From: Acidipila sp.
Lineage (GTDB): Bacteria > Acidobacteriota > Terriglobia > Acidiferrales > UBA7541
Length of the DNA: 45,631 nt
Assembly (NCBI GenBank): GCA_010365215.1
Contig: JAAFGT010000026.1
Span: 1-45,631 of the forward strand
Direction of reading: 5' to 3'
Made by a program: the position numbers and the translations under genes. Below, piece by piece: positions 7,629 through 15,559 of this stretch. Each line of letters opens with the position of its first letter. Position 1 is the first letter of the stretch. The notes under the pieces are model-generated. The model was not told the DNA's origin. It saw only the letters and a program-made list of their open reading frames with translations, and searched no databases.

Positions 7629-8090
7629 GTGGACATCAACGAGCGCAGACCCGCCTATCTCGCGCCGGGCACCAGCATCACCGGAAAAATTCTTAACGTC
7701 CTCGGCGACCGCGTCACCGTAAAACTTTCCGGCGGCGAAACCGTTGGTGCCTCCACCATCTTTGAAATCGAAACCGACCCCGGCACCGGACCGCCCATGC
7801 ACGTCCACCACCGCGAGGACGAAGCGTTTTACATCCTCGAAGGCGAATACGAGTTCCACGTAGGCGGCCGCGCAATCCGCGCGCGCGCCGGAGCCTTCCT
7901 GTTCGGCCCGCGCGAAATCCCCCACCGCTACCAGGTAGTCGGCGCCACGCGCGGCCGCATCCTCGTCTGCACCCAGCCCGCCGGCCTCGAATACTTCTAC
8001 GAAGAAATTGCCGCCGCCACCGTCAACGGCCACCCCGACATGGAAAAAGTCGGCGCCGCCTGCCGTAAATACCAAATTGAATTCGTGTAA
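7629..8090 (+). CDS. Cupin-domain protein
   Basis: 153 residues from a GTG at 7629 with AGGAG six bases upstream. An ATG at 7563 would add 22 residues encoded by a tandem repeat and has no ribosome site. The first cupin motif is visible in PPMHVHHREDEAFYILEGEYEF, with two His and a Glu as metal ligands. The second is in FLFGPREIPHRYQV, whose His would be the last ligand. This is the quercetin-dioxygenase-like small-cupin group. The true substrate, if any, is unknown; many members are non-enzymatic sensors or isomerases. Confidence 0.88.
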   Translation: MDINERRPAYLAPGTSITGKILNVLGDRVTVKLSGGETVGASTIFEIETDPGTGPPMHVHHREDEAFYILEGEYEFHVGGRAIRARAGAFLFGPREIPHRYQVVGATRGRILVCTQPAGLEYFYEEIAAATVNGHPDMEKVGAACRKYQIEFV

Positions 8091-8311
8091 CGGCGGTCAA
8101 ACCCCGCTGCAAACAAAAGTTCGGTCCCGGCTGTTCAAATCGGAAGTGGTGTGGAAGTCGGACTCCCCCCGGAAGTAGCGCCCGTCAGGTTCCCCACGCC
8201 TCATTCGCCTTCCCTCAGCAAAACCTCATCGCAATCTGTCTGACCCCACAGGACTTCCTCAGCAGCCAACCGCTATCTCCTTGCGTGTGCGCTAGCGCGC
8301 CGGGAGGAAGC
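8091..8311. other. Intergenic leader before the aspartic protease
   Basis: About 220 nt between two plus-strand genes. I see no open frame, RNA or clear terminator. The last 20 nt contain the ribosome site GGGAGGAAG for the next gene. Confidence 0.5.
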
Positions 8312-9184
8312 ATGAAATCCAGGACTTTCGTTTTGCCGACCCTGCTGGTGATAATTTCCGGGAATTGCTCGCCGCTGTTTGCCGCGGACCCACCCACCGA
8401 GATTCCCTTCAAGCTGTACGCCGGGTTTGCCATCGTGGTTCGCGGAGCATTCGGAAACCAGGACAACCTGAATATTCTGGTGGACACCGGCGCGGTGCCA
8501 AGCGTCGTCCATCAACGGCTGGCACGAAAGCTGAATCTGAGCGGCCCTCGTGAAGACATCGCCGTAGTCAGCCAGAGCCGTTCCCTCGAGCGCGTGGCGC
8601 TCCCTCAGCTGCGCCTTGGGCTGCTCGAATTTCCATCCGTTTCCGCAGTAGTCCTCGACCTCGCGCCAATCGAAAGCCGATTGGGGCTCCGTTTGGATGC
8701 CATCATCGGTCTCGACGTTCTCGGCCGTCAGGACTTCACGATCGATTACCGGCAGCGTAAGATTCTGTTCGGCGCGGCAGCCGCCGGCGAAGCCATTCCT
8801 TTCGAGCTGCGAAGTGAAGCGGGAGCACCTTATGTGGTGGTGCGTATGGCGATGAATTCGCAAATTGTACGGCTACTCGTGGATACCGGAGCCGATGGCA
8901 TCACTCTGTTTGCCGCGCGTTTCCAGGGGCGGATCCCCGCATTGCAATCGTCTGGCGCGCGCAAAGATGTAAACGCCGGCGGCGAGTATGCCGTGGCTCG
9001 CGTTCAGCTCGCGGAGGTCCGCTTGGGTGGAATGCAACGGGGCAAGCGGCAGGCCACAATGGTCGAAACCGCTGCATCGGCTTTGCGCGACTTCGACGGC
9101 ATGCTCGGCCCTACCTCCTTGGGCATCACGCGCATGGCTTTCGATTTCCGGAGCAACAATCTGTACCTCGAAGTAAATCGGTAG
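8312..9184 (+). CDS. Secreted aspartic protease with two retropepsin-like domains
   Basis: 290 residues. I chose the ATG at 8312 because GGGAGGAAG precedes it and a signal peptide follows (KSRTFVLPTLLVIISGNCSPLFA). Domain 1 has the catalytic triad LVDTGAVPSVV (D58) and the matching hydrophobic-Gly turn LDAIIGLDVLG. Domain 2 repeats the pattern with LLVDTGADGITLF (D191) and FDGMLGPTSLG. Retropepsins normally work as dimers with one DTG per chain; here both halves are in one chain, as in pepsin, so an intramolecular active site is likely. It would act outside the cytoplasmic membrane. The regulator gene that follows begins only 4 nt after the stop. Confidence 0.87.
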   Translation: MKSRTFVLPTLLVIISGNCSPLFAADPPTEIPFKLYAGFAIVVRGAFGNQDNLNILVDTGAVPSVVHQRLARKLNLSGPREDIAVVSQSRSLERVALPQLRLGLLEFPSVSAVVLDLAPIESRLGLRLDAIIGLDVLGRQDFTIDYRQRKILFGAAAAGEAIPFELRSEAGAPYVVVRMAMNSQIVRLLVDTGADGITLFAARFQGRIPALQSSGARKDVNAGGEYAVARVQLAEVRLGGMQRGKRQATMVETAASALRDFDGMLGPTSLGITRMAFDFRSNNLYLEVNR

Positions 9185-9188
9185 CCCC

Positions 9189-10970
9189 ATGCCGCGGCGA
9201 AAAGCTATAATCCGCAGCAGAATCCTAGTGCTTCGGAGCCAGAACTTGCAAGGCGATTTCCGCATCGGCAAATGGCTCATCCAGCCGCAGATAAACGCCC
9301 TGCAGGCCGACGGAGGGACGAAACACGTCGAGCCCAAGGCCATGCAGGTGCTCGTCTATCTGTCTGAGCACACCGACGAGGTGGTTACAAAAGAACGGCT
9401 GATCGGCGCGGTGTGGGCGGACACCTTTGTCACGGACGATGTGCTCACTCGTTGCATCTCCGAGTTGCGCAGAGCGTTCGAGGACGATGCAAAAAATCCC
9501 CATGTGATCGAGACGATTCCCCGTGGCGGATATCGCCTCCTCGCATCCCTCGATGGAACACTCGAGGCCCTTCAAACACGCGGCGGCCCCATCGACTCCA
9601 TTGCAGTTTTCCCACTCGAGAATGCTAGTACAGACCCGGATACCGCGTACCTCGCTGTGGGGATCCCCGGGAGTATCATTCACAGTCTTTCTCAGATCCC
9701 CCGACTACAAGTGATTTCCTGGAGGAGTACCTCCAGCGACGAGAATCGTCAAAGTGATCCGTTGGCAATCGGCCGCAAACTTGGCGTGCGAGCTGTGCTA
9801 ATCGGGAGAATCTGGCAGCGCGCAAATAAGTTGCGGCTGCATGTTGATCTGCTGGATACCGCAAACGGGGAGGAAATCTGGGGGGATCAATACGACCGAA
9901 ACCTCACCGAACTGTTCGCAGTGCAGGACGAAATTTCCCGCGAGATTTCTCAGAAGCTCCGGTTAAAGATGACAGGGGAGGCCGAGAGACGGCTCACCAA
10001 GCGGTACACCGAAAATATCGAAGCCTATCAGCTTTACGTGCGCGCCCGCCATTGGTGCGAGAAGAGAAGCGCTGAAGGATTTCGACGTGGAATCGAGTAC
10101 TTAAACCAGGCGATTCAGAAGGATCCAAACTACGCTTTGGCCCACGCCGAGTTCGCGCAATGCATTTCTATCCCTTGTTACTACGGTTCCGTTGATCCCA
10201 ATGTTGCTTACCCAAAAGCCAGGGCTGTGGCGCTCCGCGCCCTTGAAATCGATCCCAACCTGGCCGAAGGCCATGAGGTTCTGGCTACCATTCTGAAAAA
10301 CTATGACTGGAATTGGGTTGAGGCCGAGAGAGAATACAAACGTGCCATCGATCTCAATCCGAACTACGCAACTGCCCACTATCATTACTCGTACCTCCTC
10401 GCTGAATTAGGCCGCTTTGAAGAAGCGATTCGTGAAGCGACCGAAGCCCTGAGCCGTGACCCCATGTCCGCCCTCCTGAACGCAGGACTGGCATTCGTCC
10501 TTTTGCATGCGCGCAAGCTGAACCGTTGCATCGAGCAAGCCCTTACCGCGGCAGAACTGGACCCCAATATGACTCTCTGCTACTGGACTCTTGGCACAGC
10601 TTATGAACAAGAAGGGAAGTATCGGGAGGCTATTAAAGCCTATGGGAAATGTATCGCGCTGGGCGGCGCCGTCGCATTCTCTAGAGCATTCATAGCTCAC
10701 GTTCATGGCAAATCCGGCGAGCGGGCAAAAGCTTGGGATGCCGTCCGTGAGTTGCAGGAGCTGTCCAAGACCAGTTACGTTCCCTCAGTGGCTTCAGTCA
10801 TCGTTTATGACGGTCTGATGGAGAAGGATCTCGCGATCGATTCTCTGCAGAGGGCGTGCGAAAATCGCGAGACCAATTTGATTATGATCAAAGTGTGGCC
10901 TCATTTCGACAATTTGCGCGACGATCCCCGCTTTCAGGAAATCGAGCGGCGAGTCGGCCTCCGACGGTGA
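9189..10970 (+). CDS. Winged-helix regulator with TolB-like domain and TPR repeats
   Basis: 593 residues from the ATG at 9189, four bases after the protease stop; no strong ribosome site is seen, so translation may be coupled, or a GTG at 9228 may be used. Residues about 20-120 are an OmpR/PhoB-type winged helix (KAMQVLVYLSEH, LTRCISELRRAF, the wing VIETIPRGGYRLL). From about 138 a TolB-N/FlgO-like domain follows (SIAVFPLENAS, VRAVLIGRIWQ, GEEIWGDQYDR). The rest is TPR (AIQKDPNYALAHAEF, AIDLNPNYATAHYHY, AAELDPNMTLCYW). Unlike CadC/ToxR proteins, no membrane helix separates head and tail, so it should be cytoplasmic. The targets are unknown; the protease operon is the nearest candidate. Confidence 0.9.
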   Translation: MPRRKAIIRSRILVLRSQNLQGDFRIGKWLIQPQINALQADGGTKHVEPKAMQVLVYLSEHTDEVVTKERLIGAVWADTFVTDDVLTRCISELRRAFEDDAKNPHVIETIPRGGYRLLASLDGTLEALQTRGGPIDSIAVFPLENASTDPDTAYLAVGIPGSIIHSLSQIPRLQVISWRSTSSDENRQSDPLAIGRKLGVRAVLIGRIWQRANKLRLHVDLLDTANGEEIWGDQYDRNLTELFAVQDEISREISQKLRLKMTGEAERRLTKRYTENIEAYQLYVRARHWCEKRSAEGFRRGIEYLNQAIQKDPNYALAHAEFAQCISIPCYYGSVDPNVAYPKARAVALRALEIDPNLAEGHEVLATILKNYDWNWVEAEREYKRAIDLNPNYATAHYHYSYLLAELGRFEEAIREATEALSRDPMSALLNAGLAFVLLHARKLNRCIEQALTAAELDPNMTLCYWTLGTAYEQEGKYREAIKAYGKCIALGGAVAFSRAFIAHVHGKSGERAKAWDAVRELQELSKTSYVPSVASVIVYDGLMEKDLAIDSLQRACENRETNLIMIKVWPHFDNLRDDPRFQEIERRVGLRR

Positions 10971-11263
10971 GTTAAGGTAAGACCGACCTTGTCCCTCGAT
11001 CGAGCAGATCGATTCGAGAGCACGAACGGGACAGGAAGGTCTGACTGTTGAGCGGTTGGCCAGGCCTCGAGACGGGGCTTAGCTTAAGGGTGCCGCGCTC
11101 TTTTGCGGTTTAGATTTATGCAAAGGGTGCGGTTCTTCGGGTCTTTACTCTTGTCCCTTCGCCCAAAAAAGGGGGGAGGTAACTCGGAAGATAATCCCAC
11201 AAACATCAGATCGAATTCGTATAGAAAGCAGATTGCGGCCGGGGAGACACTGGAAATGATCCG
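10971..11263. other. Convergent intergenic region
   Basis: About 290 nt between the TPR regulator and the PBP gene, which point toward each other. Apart from the hairpin at 10985-11041 and a short A/G run (CCCAAAAAAGGGGGG near 11163-11177), I see nothing supported. A 69-codon frame at 11103-11312 has no ribosome site or family resemblance. Confidence 0.5.
10985..11041. repeat. Long imperfect hairpin
   Basis: Inner stem: CTCGATCGA (10995-11003) pairs with TCGATTCGAG (11009-11018) with one bulged T and a 5-nt loop. Outer arms: GACCTTGTCC (10985-10994) pairs with GGACAGGAAGGTC (11029-11041) with a small bulge. It starts 14 nt after the TPR-regulator stop. No T-run follows, so it is not a standard intrinsic terminator. 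It may be a transcript-end structure or a decayed repeat element. Confidence 0.55.
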
Positions 11264-13585
11264 CTACTCGTTCACGTACACAACGCGTCCGCGATTGTCT
11301 TGCGTCTTATAAAAAACCGGCGCGGCAGTCTGCGCCGTTCTGCACGGCACTTTGAATTCGCCGCTCTCATTCCCGCATGGCCACATACTCGCCACGGCTT
11401 CTGTTCCGCCACTTCCCAGGCGCGCGGCGGCGGCCGGATCCAGCGGTTTTTCTCCCCGCAGGTACGCGTCGATGCTCTGTTCGATCTCTGCGGGAAACGC
11501 GGGAGCGCTGCCCGCCAGCTTGCTCTTGTAAATTTTCGCCATGATCTCGCGGAAAGCTGGCAGAGCGGCTCGCCCGCCCGTTTCGCCCGCGCCCAGCGAA
11601 TGGGCATCATCAAACCCCAGCCGCACGGCCACGGTAATTCCTCGCGGACCATAAGTGGACCCCACAAAAATCGCATCGCGGTAGTTGCTCGTCGTCCCTG
11701 TTTTGCCCATCACCGGAATGGCCGTCGAATCCAGTGCGTGCGCCGTGCCCCCCGGAATGCGCACCACCCCGCGCAGTCCTTCTTGAATCAGGGAAAGCGC
11801 CGCGTCATGCACATCGCTGTGCCAGCCGCTGTGCGCATAGAGCACCTCGCCGCGCCCTCCTTGCACCTTTTCCACGATATGCGGGTCGGCATCGATGCTG
11901 CTGGCCAGCGTGCGGTAGGCGTTGGCCAGCTCCAACAAAGTAACTTCAGAGGCGCCCAGCGCTGTCGTCGCGTAAGGCTCCAGTCGCGAGTGGATGCGCA
12001 ACGACTGCGCTGTGCGGATGATCGAATGAATGCCGATCTGCTCGCTGATCCAGACCGCCACGGCGTTTCTCGACTCCGCCAGCGCCTGTCGTGCTGCGAT
12101 GATTCCCTCAAAGCGCCCGTCGTAATTCGAAATCCATTTCACCGCGCCACCCGATCCATTGGCTACGCGGATCGGGGCATCGGGCACCGGGGAATCCAGC
12201 GTTAACATCCCCGCCTGAAACGCCGCCAGATAAACGATCGGCTTCATCGCCGAGCCCGGCTGGCGCAGCGATTCGGTCGCGCGGTTATAATCCGGGTAGG
12301 CGCTCGGCCGCGCGTTGTACATCTGCCGGCCCCCCACCTCCGCCAAAATCGCCGCGTCGCTGTTGCGTAAAACTACGGCGGCCCCCTGCAGCATCCCCAC
12401 GCTTTTCGGGTGCCGCTTCTCGTAGGCCTTCACGCTGCTCTCCAGCGCCTCGGTCGCAATTCTCTGAATGCGGCTGTCCACCGTGGAATATACTTGAATG
12501 TGCCCTGTGAGCAGATTTTCTCCTTTGAGGTTCTCACCCAGTTCGTTCAGCTCACCTAGAACTGTTTTGACGGCCGCCGGCGCTGCCACGCCTGAATTTG
12601 TTGCCGCCACAAAATCCAAAGGCTTCCGCGCGCACCTCGCCGCCGACTCTTCAGTCAAATAATGATTCGCCGCCATCTGCGCGAGAATGTGGTTGCGGCG
12701 CCGCAGCACTCGGGATGCGTTTGCATCGGTTGGCGCGTAGTCGCGCGGAGACTTCGGAATTCCCGCCAGCAGCGCCGCCTTGTCCGCATCTTCCGCCGTC
12801 AGCGTGGTCAGCGGCCTGCCGAAGTAATACTCGGACGCCGCTGCGAATCCATACCTCCGGTTCCCCAGAAAAATATAATTCGCATACCGAGCCAGCAGTT
12901 CCTCTTTTGCTCTCTGCTTCGAGCCGAACCGCCTCTGCATCTCCTCTTCGATCCACACGGAGAGGCGCATCTCCTCGATCTTACGCAGCAACTTGTTGGT
13001 GCCGCGCGCGCCGATGAAAACGCTCAGCAGCCATGGAACCGGACGGTTCCACTCCAGCTGGGCGCCGTTTTCATTGCTGGTAATCCCGCGCAGAAAGTAG
13101 CCGCGCACAAGCTGCTGCGTGATCGTCGACCCGCCTTGCGGAAAAAACTCGCGCTTTGAACTCCCAAAATTGATTTTGCCCAGCGTGCGGAAAATTCCTG
13201 TGTAACTCAATCCGGAATGGGAGAAGAAATCTTTATCCTCGGCCGACAGCAAAGCCTCGCGCATGACCGGCGGAATTTCCCGGTAATCCAGAACTTCGCG
13301 CCGCTCTTTGGCCATCTCCGCGAGAACCTCGCCGTTCGCGCCGTAAACGTGTCCCACGCTGGGCGGCTCGAAACGGATAAATCCGTCGAGATCGGGCAGT
13401 TCGCGCCGGTCGAAATAAATGTGATAAATGCCCAGCGCGGCGAAGAACGACGTGGCAAAAGCTAAAAATAAAACCAGGCGCGCAGCGAGAGATTTTTCCA
13501 GAACGCCCTGCAACGATTTGCGGGCGTGAACGCAGGACTCCGCAAGTTTCTTTGCATTCGGGACCAGAACATCTCTAAATAACAA
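11264..13585 (-). CDS. Class A penicillin-binding protein (glycosyltransferase + transpeptidase)
   Basis: About 773 residues from a TTG at 13585 preceded by a GGAGGAAGG run; a TTG at 13612 adds nine residues. After one membrane helix (LAARLVLFLAFATSFFAALGIYHIYF) comes a GT51 domain with SAEDKDFFSHSG and QGGSTITQQLVRGYF, followed by an unusually long segment containing PVPWLLSVFIGARG before the usual NYIFLGNRRYGFAAAS. The transpeptidase domain has S454xxK (QPGSAMKP, counted from 13612), SRN (ESRNAVAVW) and KTG (GKTGTTSNYRDA). The protein polymerises and crosslinks peptidoglycan outside the membrane, PBP1a-like. It is divergent from the Ntn-hydrolase gene. Confidence 0.95.
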   Translation of the reverse strand: MLFRDVLVPNAKKLAESCVHARKSLQGVLEKSLAARLVLFLAFATSFFAALGIYHIYFDRRELPDLDGFIRFEPPSVGHVYGANGEVLAEMAKERREVLDYREIPPVMREALLSAEDKDFFSHSGLSYTGIFRTLGKINFGSSKREFFPQGGSTITQQLVRGYFLRGITSNENGAQLEWNRPVPWLLSVFIGARGTNKLLRKIEEMRLSVWIEEEMQRRFGSKQRAKEELLARYANYIFLGNRRYGFAAASEYYFGRPLTTLTAEDADKAALLAGIPKSPRDYAPTDANASRVLRRRNHILAQMAANHYLTEESAARCARKPLDFVAATNSGVAAPAAVKTVLGELNELGENLKGENLLTGHIQVYSTVDSRIQRIATEALESSVKAYEKRHPKSVGMLQGAAVVLRNSDAAILAEVGGRQMYNARPSAYPDYNRATESLRQPGSAMKPIVYLAAFQAGMLTLDSPVPDAPIRVANGSGGAVKWISNYDGRFEGIIAARQALAESRNAVAVWISEQIGIHSIIRTAQSLRIHSRLEPYATTALGASEVTLLELANAYRTLASSIDADPHIVEKVQGGRGEVLYAHSGWHSDVHDAALSLIQEGLRGVVRIPGGTAHALDSTAIPVMGKTGTTSNYRDAIFVGSTYGPRGITVAVRLGFDDAHSLGAGETGGRAALPAFREIMAKIYKSKLAGSAPAFPAEIEQSIDAYLRGEKPLDPAAAARLGSGGTEAVASMWPCGNESGEFKVPCRTAQTAAPVFYKTQDNRGRVVYVNE

Positions 13586-13659
13586 CTCCTTCCTTCCTCC
13601 GGAGCCCCGCAAATACCTTCGCGAACAGCCTCCCAGCTACATTCTCAGTATCAATTCGA

Positions 13660-13712
13660 TCCTTCGCATGGGCTGTTCCCTAAGGGACACGCCCCGTTTG
13701 GGACACTGACTT
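13660..13712. repeat. Possible dispersed repeat in the PBP/hydrolase divergent region
   Basis: The stretch GGGCTGTTCCCTAAGGGACA followed by CGCCCCGTTTGGGACACTGA contains short palindromes (CCCTAAGGG) and paired GGGACAC words. It resembles the extragenic repeat sequences common in soil acidobacterial genomes. Only one copy is in the window, so the call rests on appearance. Confidence 0.3.
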
Positions 13713-13841
13713 TGTGGAGTGAGTTTAATTAGGCCGGCGGGTTAACCGGGGAGCCTTGCGTGTCTCGCCCCACTCCAGTAATATCCGCCCTGCGCGTGAA
13801 CACGGAGATCCCCTGGCGCGCTTTCCCGAAGAGGCCAGCAA

Positions 13842-15347
13842 ATGCATACACGCCGAATCGCCACATCGACTGTATTTCTCGTCTGCGCTGTTCTCCTCGC
13901 ATCCCTGGTGATGCAACGGGATGGCCTGCTGAGTTATTTCTCAGGGTCGCGCGCATTCGCAAAGAATGATTCCGCCACTCCTCCCCCAGGCAAAGCGGCC
14001 GCGGACGCACGCCTCAACGGCAGCGCGCGCCACGAGGAGGGGGGATGGATCTATCTGCATATCGAAGGCCCGCCCGCGCAGCTCGGTTTCCAACACGGCT
14101 ATCTTCTCGCTCCTGAAATTGACGACGCCTTCCGCGCCATTCGCCTCGACAACACGCATCGCACCGGGCGGAACTGGGATTTCTTCCGCGCCACCGCACG
14201 CGATGTTCTGTGGCCGGGCATCGACGCCGAATACCGCGAAGAGCTCACCGGCATCGCTGACGGCGCGCGCGCCAACGGGATCGCGCTCGACGTCTGGGAC
14301 ATCGTGGCCATGAACGCCTTCGAGGAAGTCCCCGACTATTACGTCCCGTGGCTCAATGCTCAGCAAAAAGTCGCCAACGCCCCGCATCTGGTCAGTCCGG
14401 GCAACTGCAGCGCCTTCGTGGCCACAGGCAGCTACACCAAAGACGGCAAAATCGTCATCGCGCACAACAACTGGACGGGCTACTGGGCCGGCCAGCGCTG
14501 GCGCATTATTTTCGACATCGTCCCCGCGCAGGGCCATCGCATGTTAGTTGACGGTTTCCCAGGCGTCATCACCAGCGACGATGATTTTGGCGTCAACGAC
14601 GCCGGTATCATGACCACGGAAACCACCATCACCCAATTCAACGGTTACGACCCCAAGGGCAAGCCCGAATTTGTGCGCTCCCGCAAAGCCCTCCAATACG
14701 CCGCATCGATTGACGAGTACGTTAGCCTCATGCTCGAGGGCAACAACGGTGGTTACGCAAACGACTGGCTGCTCGGCGACCGCAAAACCGGCGAGATCGC
14801 CCAGCTCGAGCTCGGCTTGAAGAATCACAAGCTCTGGCGCACTCGTGACGGCTATTTCGTCGGCTCGAATTTCGCCAGCGATCCAAAGCTCATTCAGGAG
14901 GAGACCAACTTCGATCCTAAGAATCCCGCCAGCTCGCCGAATGCGCGCCGCGCTCGTTGGGAGCAGCTGATGAAACAGAATAAAGGCAAGATCGACGTGG
15001 CGCTGGCCGAAAAGTTCCTCGGCGATCACTACGATGTGGTCCTGCAGCGCGAGGAAGCGGACGAGCGCACGCTCTGCGGGCACACCGATACATCTTTACG
15101 AGGCGTTCCCGAGTGGGAGTGGCATGCCAATTATCCTGGCGGCGCCGTTCAAGGGAAAGCCATGGACAGCGCCATGGCTGCGGCGATGAGTTTCCGCGCG
15201 CGCATCGGTCACCCGTGCGGGCAGGATTTTATCGCCAAGCCTTTTCACGAGAAAAATCCCCAGTACGCCTGGCAAGCGCCAATCCTCGGCGACATGAAGG
15301 CCGGCCCGTGGACGCTTTTCCGTGCGGGGCAATCCGCCGGAAAATAA
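13842..15347 (+). CDS. Secreted Ntn-hydrolase (C45 / phospholipase-B-like fold)
   Basis: 501 residues. The ATG has a GAGG ribosome site, and a signal or anchor segment covers about 8-24 (TSTVFLVCAVLLASLVM). The key motif is SPGNCSAFVATG followed by DGKIVIAHNNWTGYW. In C45 acyltransferases and PLB/LAMA-like hydrolases the Cys of NC(S/T) becomes the N-terminal nucleophile after self-cleavage; here that is C189 after N188. GFQHGYLLAPEI near residue 83 is the usual N-terminal element. The substrate is probably an amide or acyl lipid outside the cytoplasm. The related eukaryotic PLBD proteins have the same CSA...AHxxW pattern. It is divergent from the PBP gene by about 250 nt. Confidence 0.82.
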   Translation: MHTRRIATSTVFLVCAVLLASLVMQRDGLLSYFSGSRAFAKNDSATPPPGKAAADARLNGSARHEEGGWIYLHIEGPPAQLGFQHGYLLAPEIDDAFRAIRLDNTHRTGRNWDFFRATARDVLWPGIDAEYREELTGIADGARANGIALDVWDIVAMNAFEEVPDYYVPWLNAQQKVANAPHLVSPGNCSAFVATGSYTKDGKIVIAHNNWTGYWAGQRWRIIFDIVPAQGHRMLVDGFPGVITSDDDFGVNDAGIMTTETTITQFNGYDPKGKPEFVRSRKALQYAASIDEYVSLMLEGNNGGYANDWLLGDRKTGEIAQLELGLKNHKLWRTRDGYFVGSNFASDPKLIQEETNFDPKNPASSPNARRARWEQLMKQNKGKIDVALAEKFLGDHYDVVLQREEADERTLCGHTDTSLRGVPEWEWHANYPGGAVQGKAMDSAMAAAMSFRARIGHPCGQDFIAKPFHEKNPQYAWQAPILGDMKAGPWTLFRAGQSAGK

Positions 15348-15559
15348 ATGCACGCGGTGCAGTGGCGTCGAGCCTGCTCGCGCTCATGCTCTCATCGAGG
15401 ATAGACGCCAGCCTCTGCTATTTCTACCCTTCCGCTTAATCCACCCGATCAGAATTATGCAACGCGCGCGCGGGACTATAGAATTGAAGCCGCACAAATG
15501 GCTGTTACCGTCGACCGCGCGCAGAGCTTCGTGCACCGCTGGAAAAGGACTGGTAGGAA

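Noticed and set aside
10971-11100. Intrinsic terminator for the TPR regulator
   Set aside because: A long hairpin is present at 10985-11041, but no T-run follows, so it was reported as a repeat only.
11103-11312. 69-codon plus-strand frame between two convergent genes
   Set aside because: No ribosome site and no recognisable sequence; it runs into the PBP 3' end on the opposite strand.
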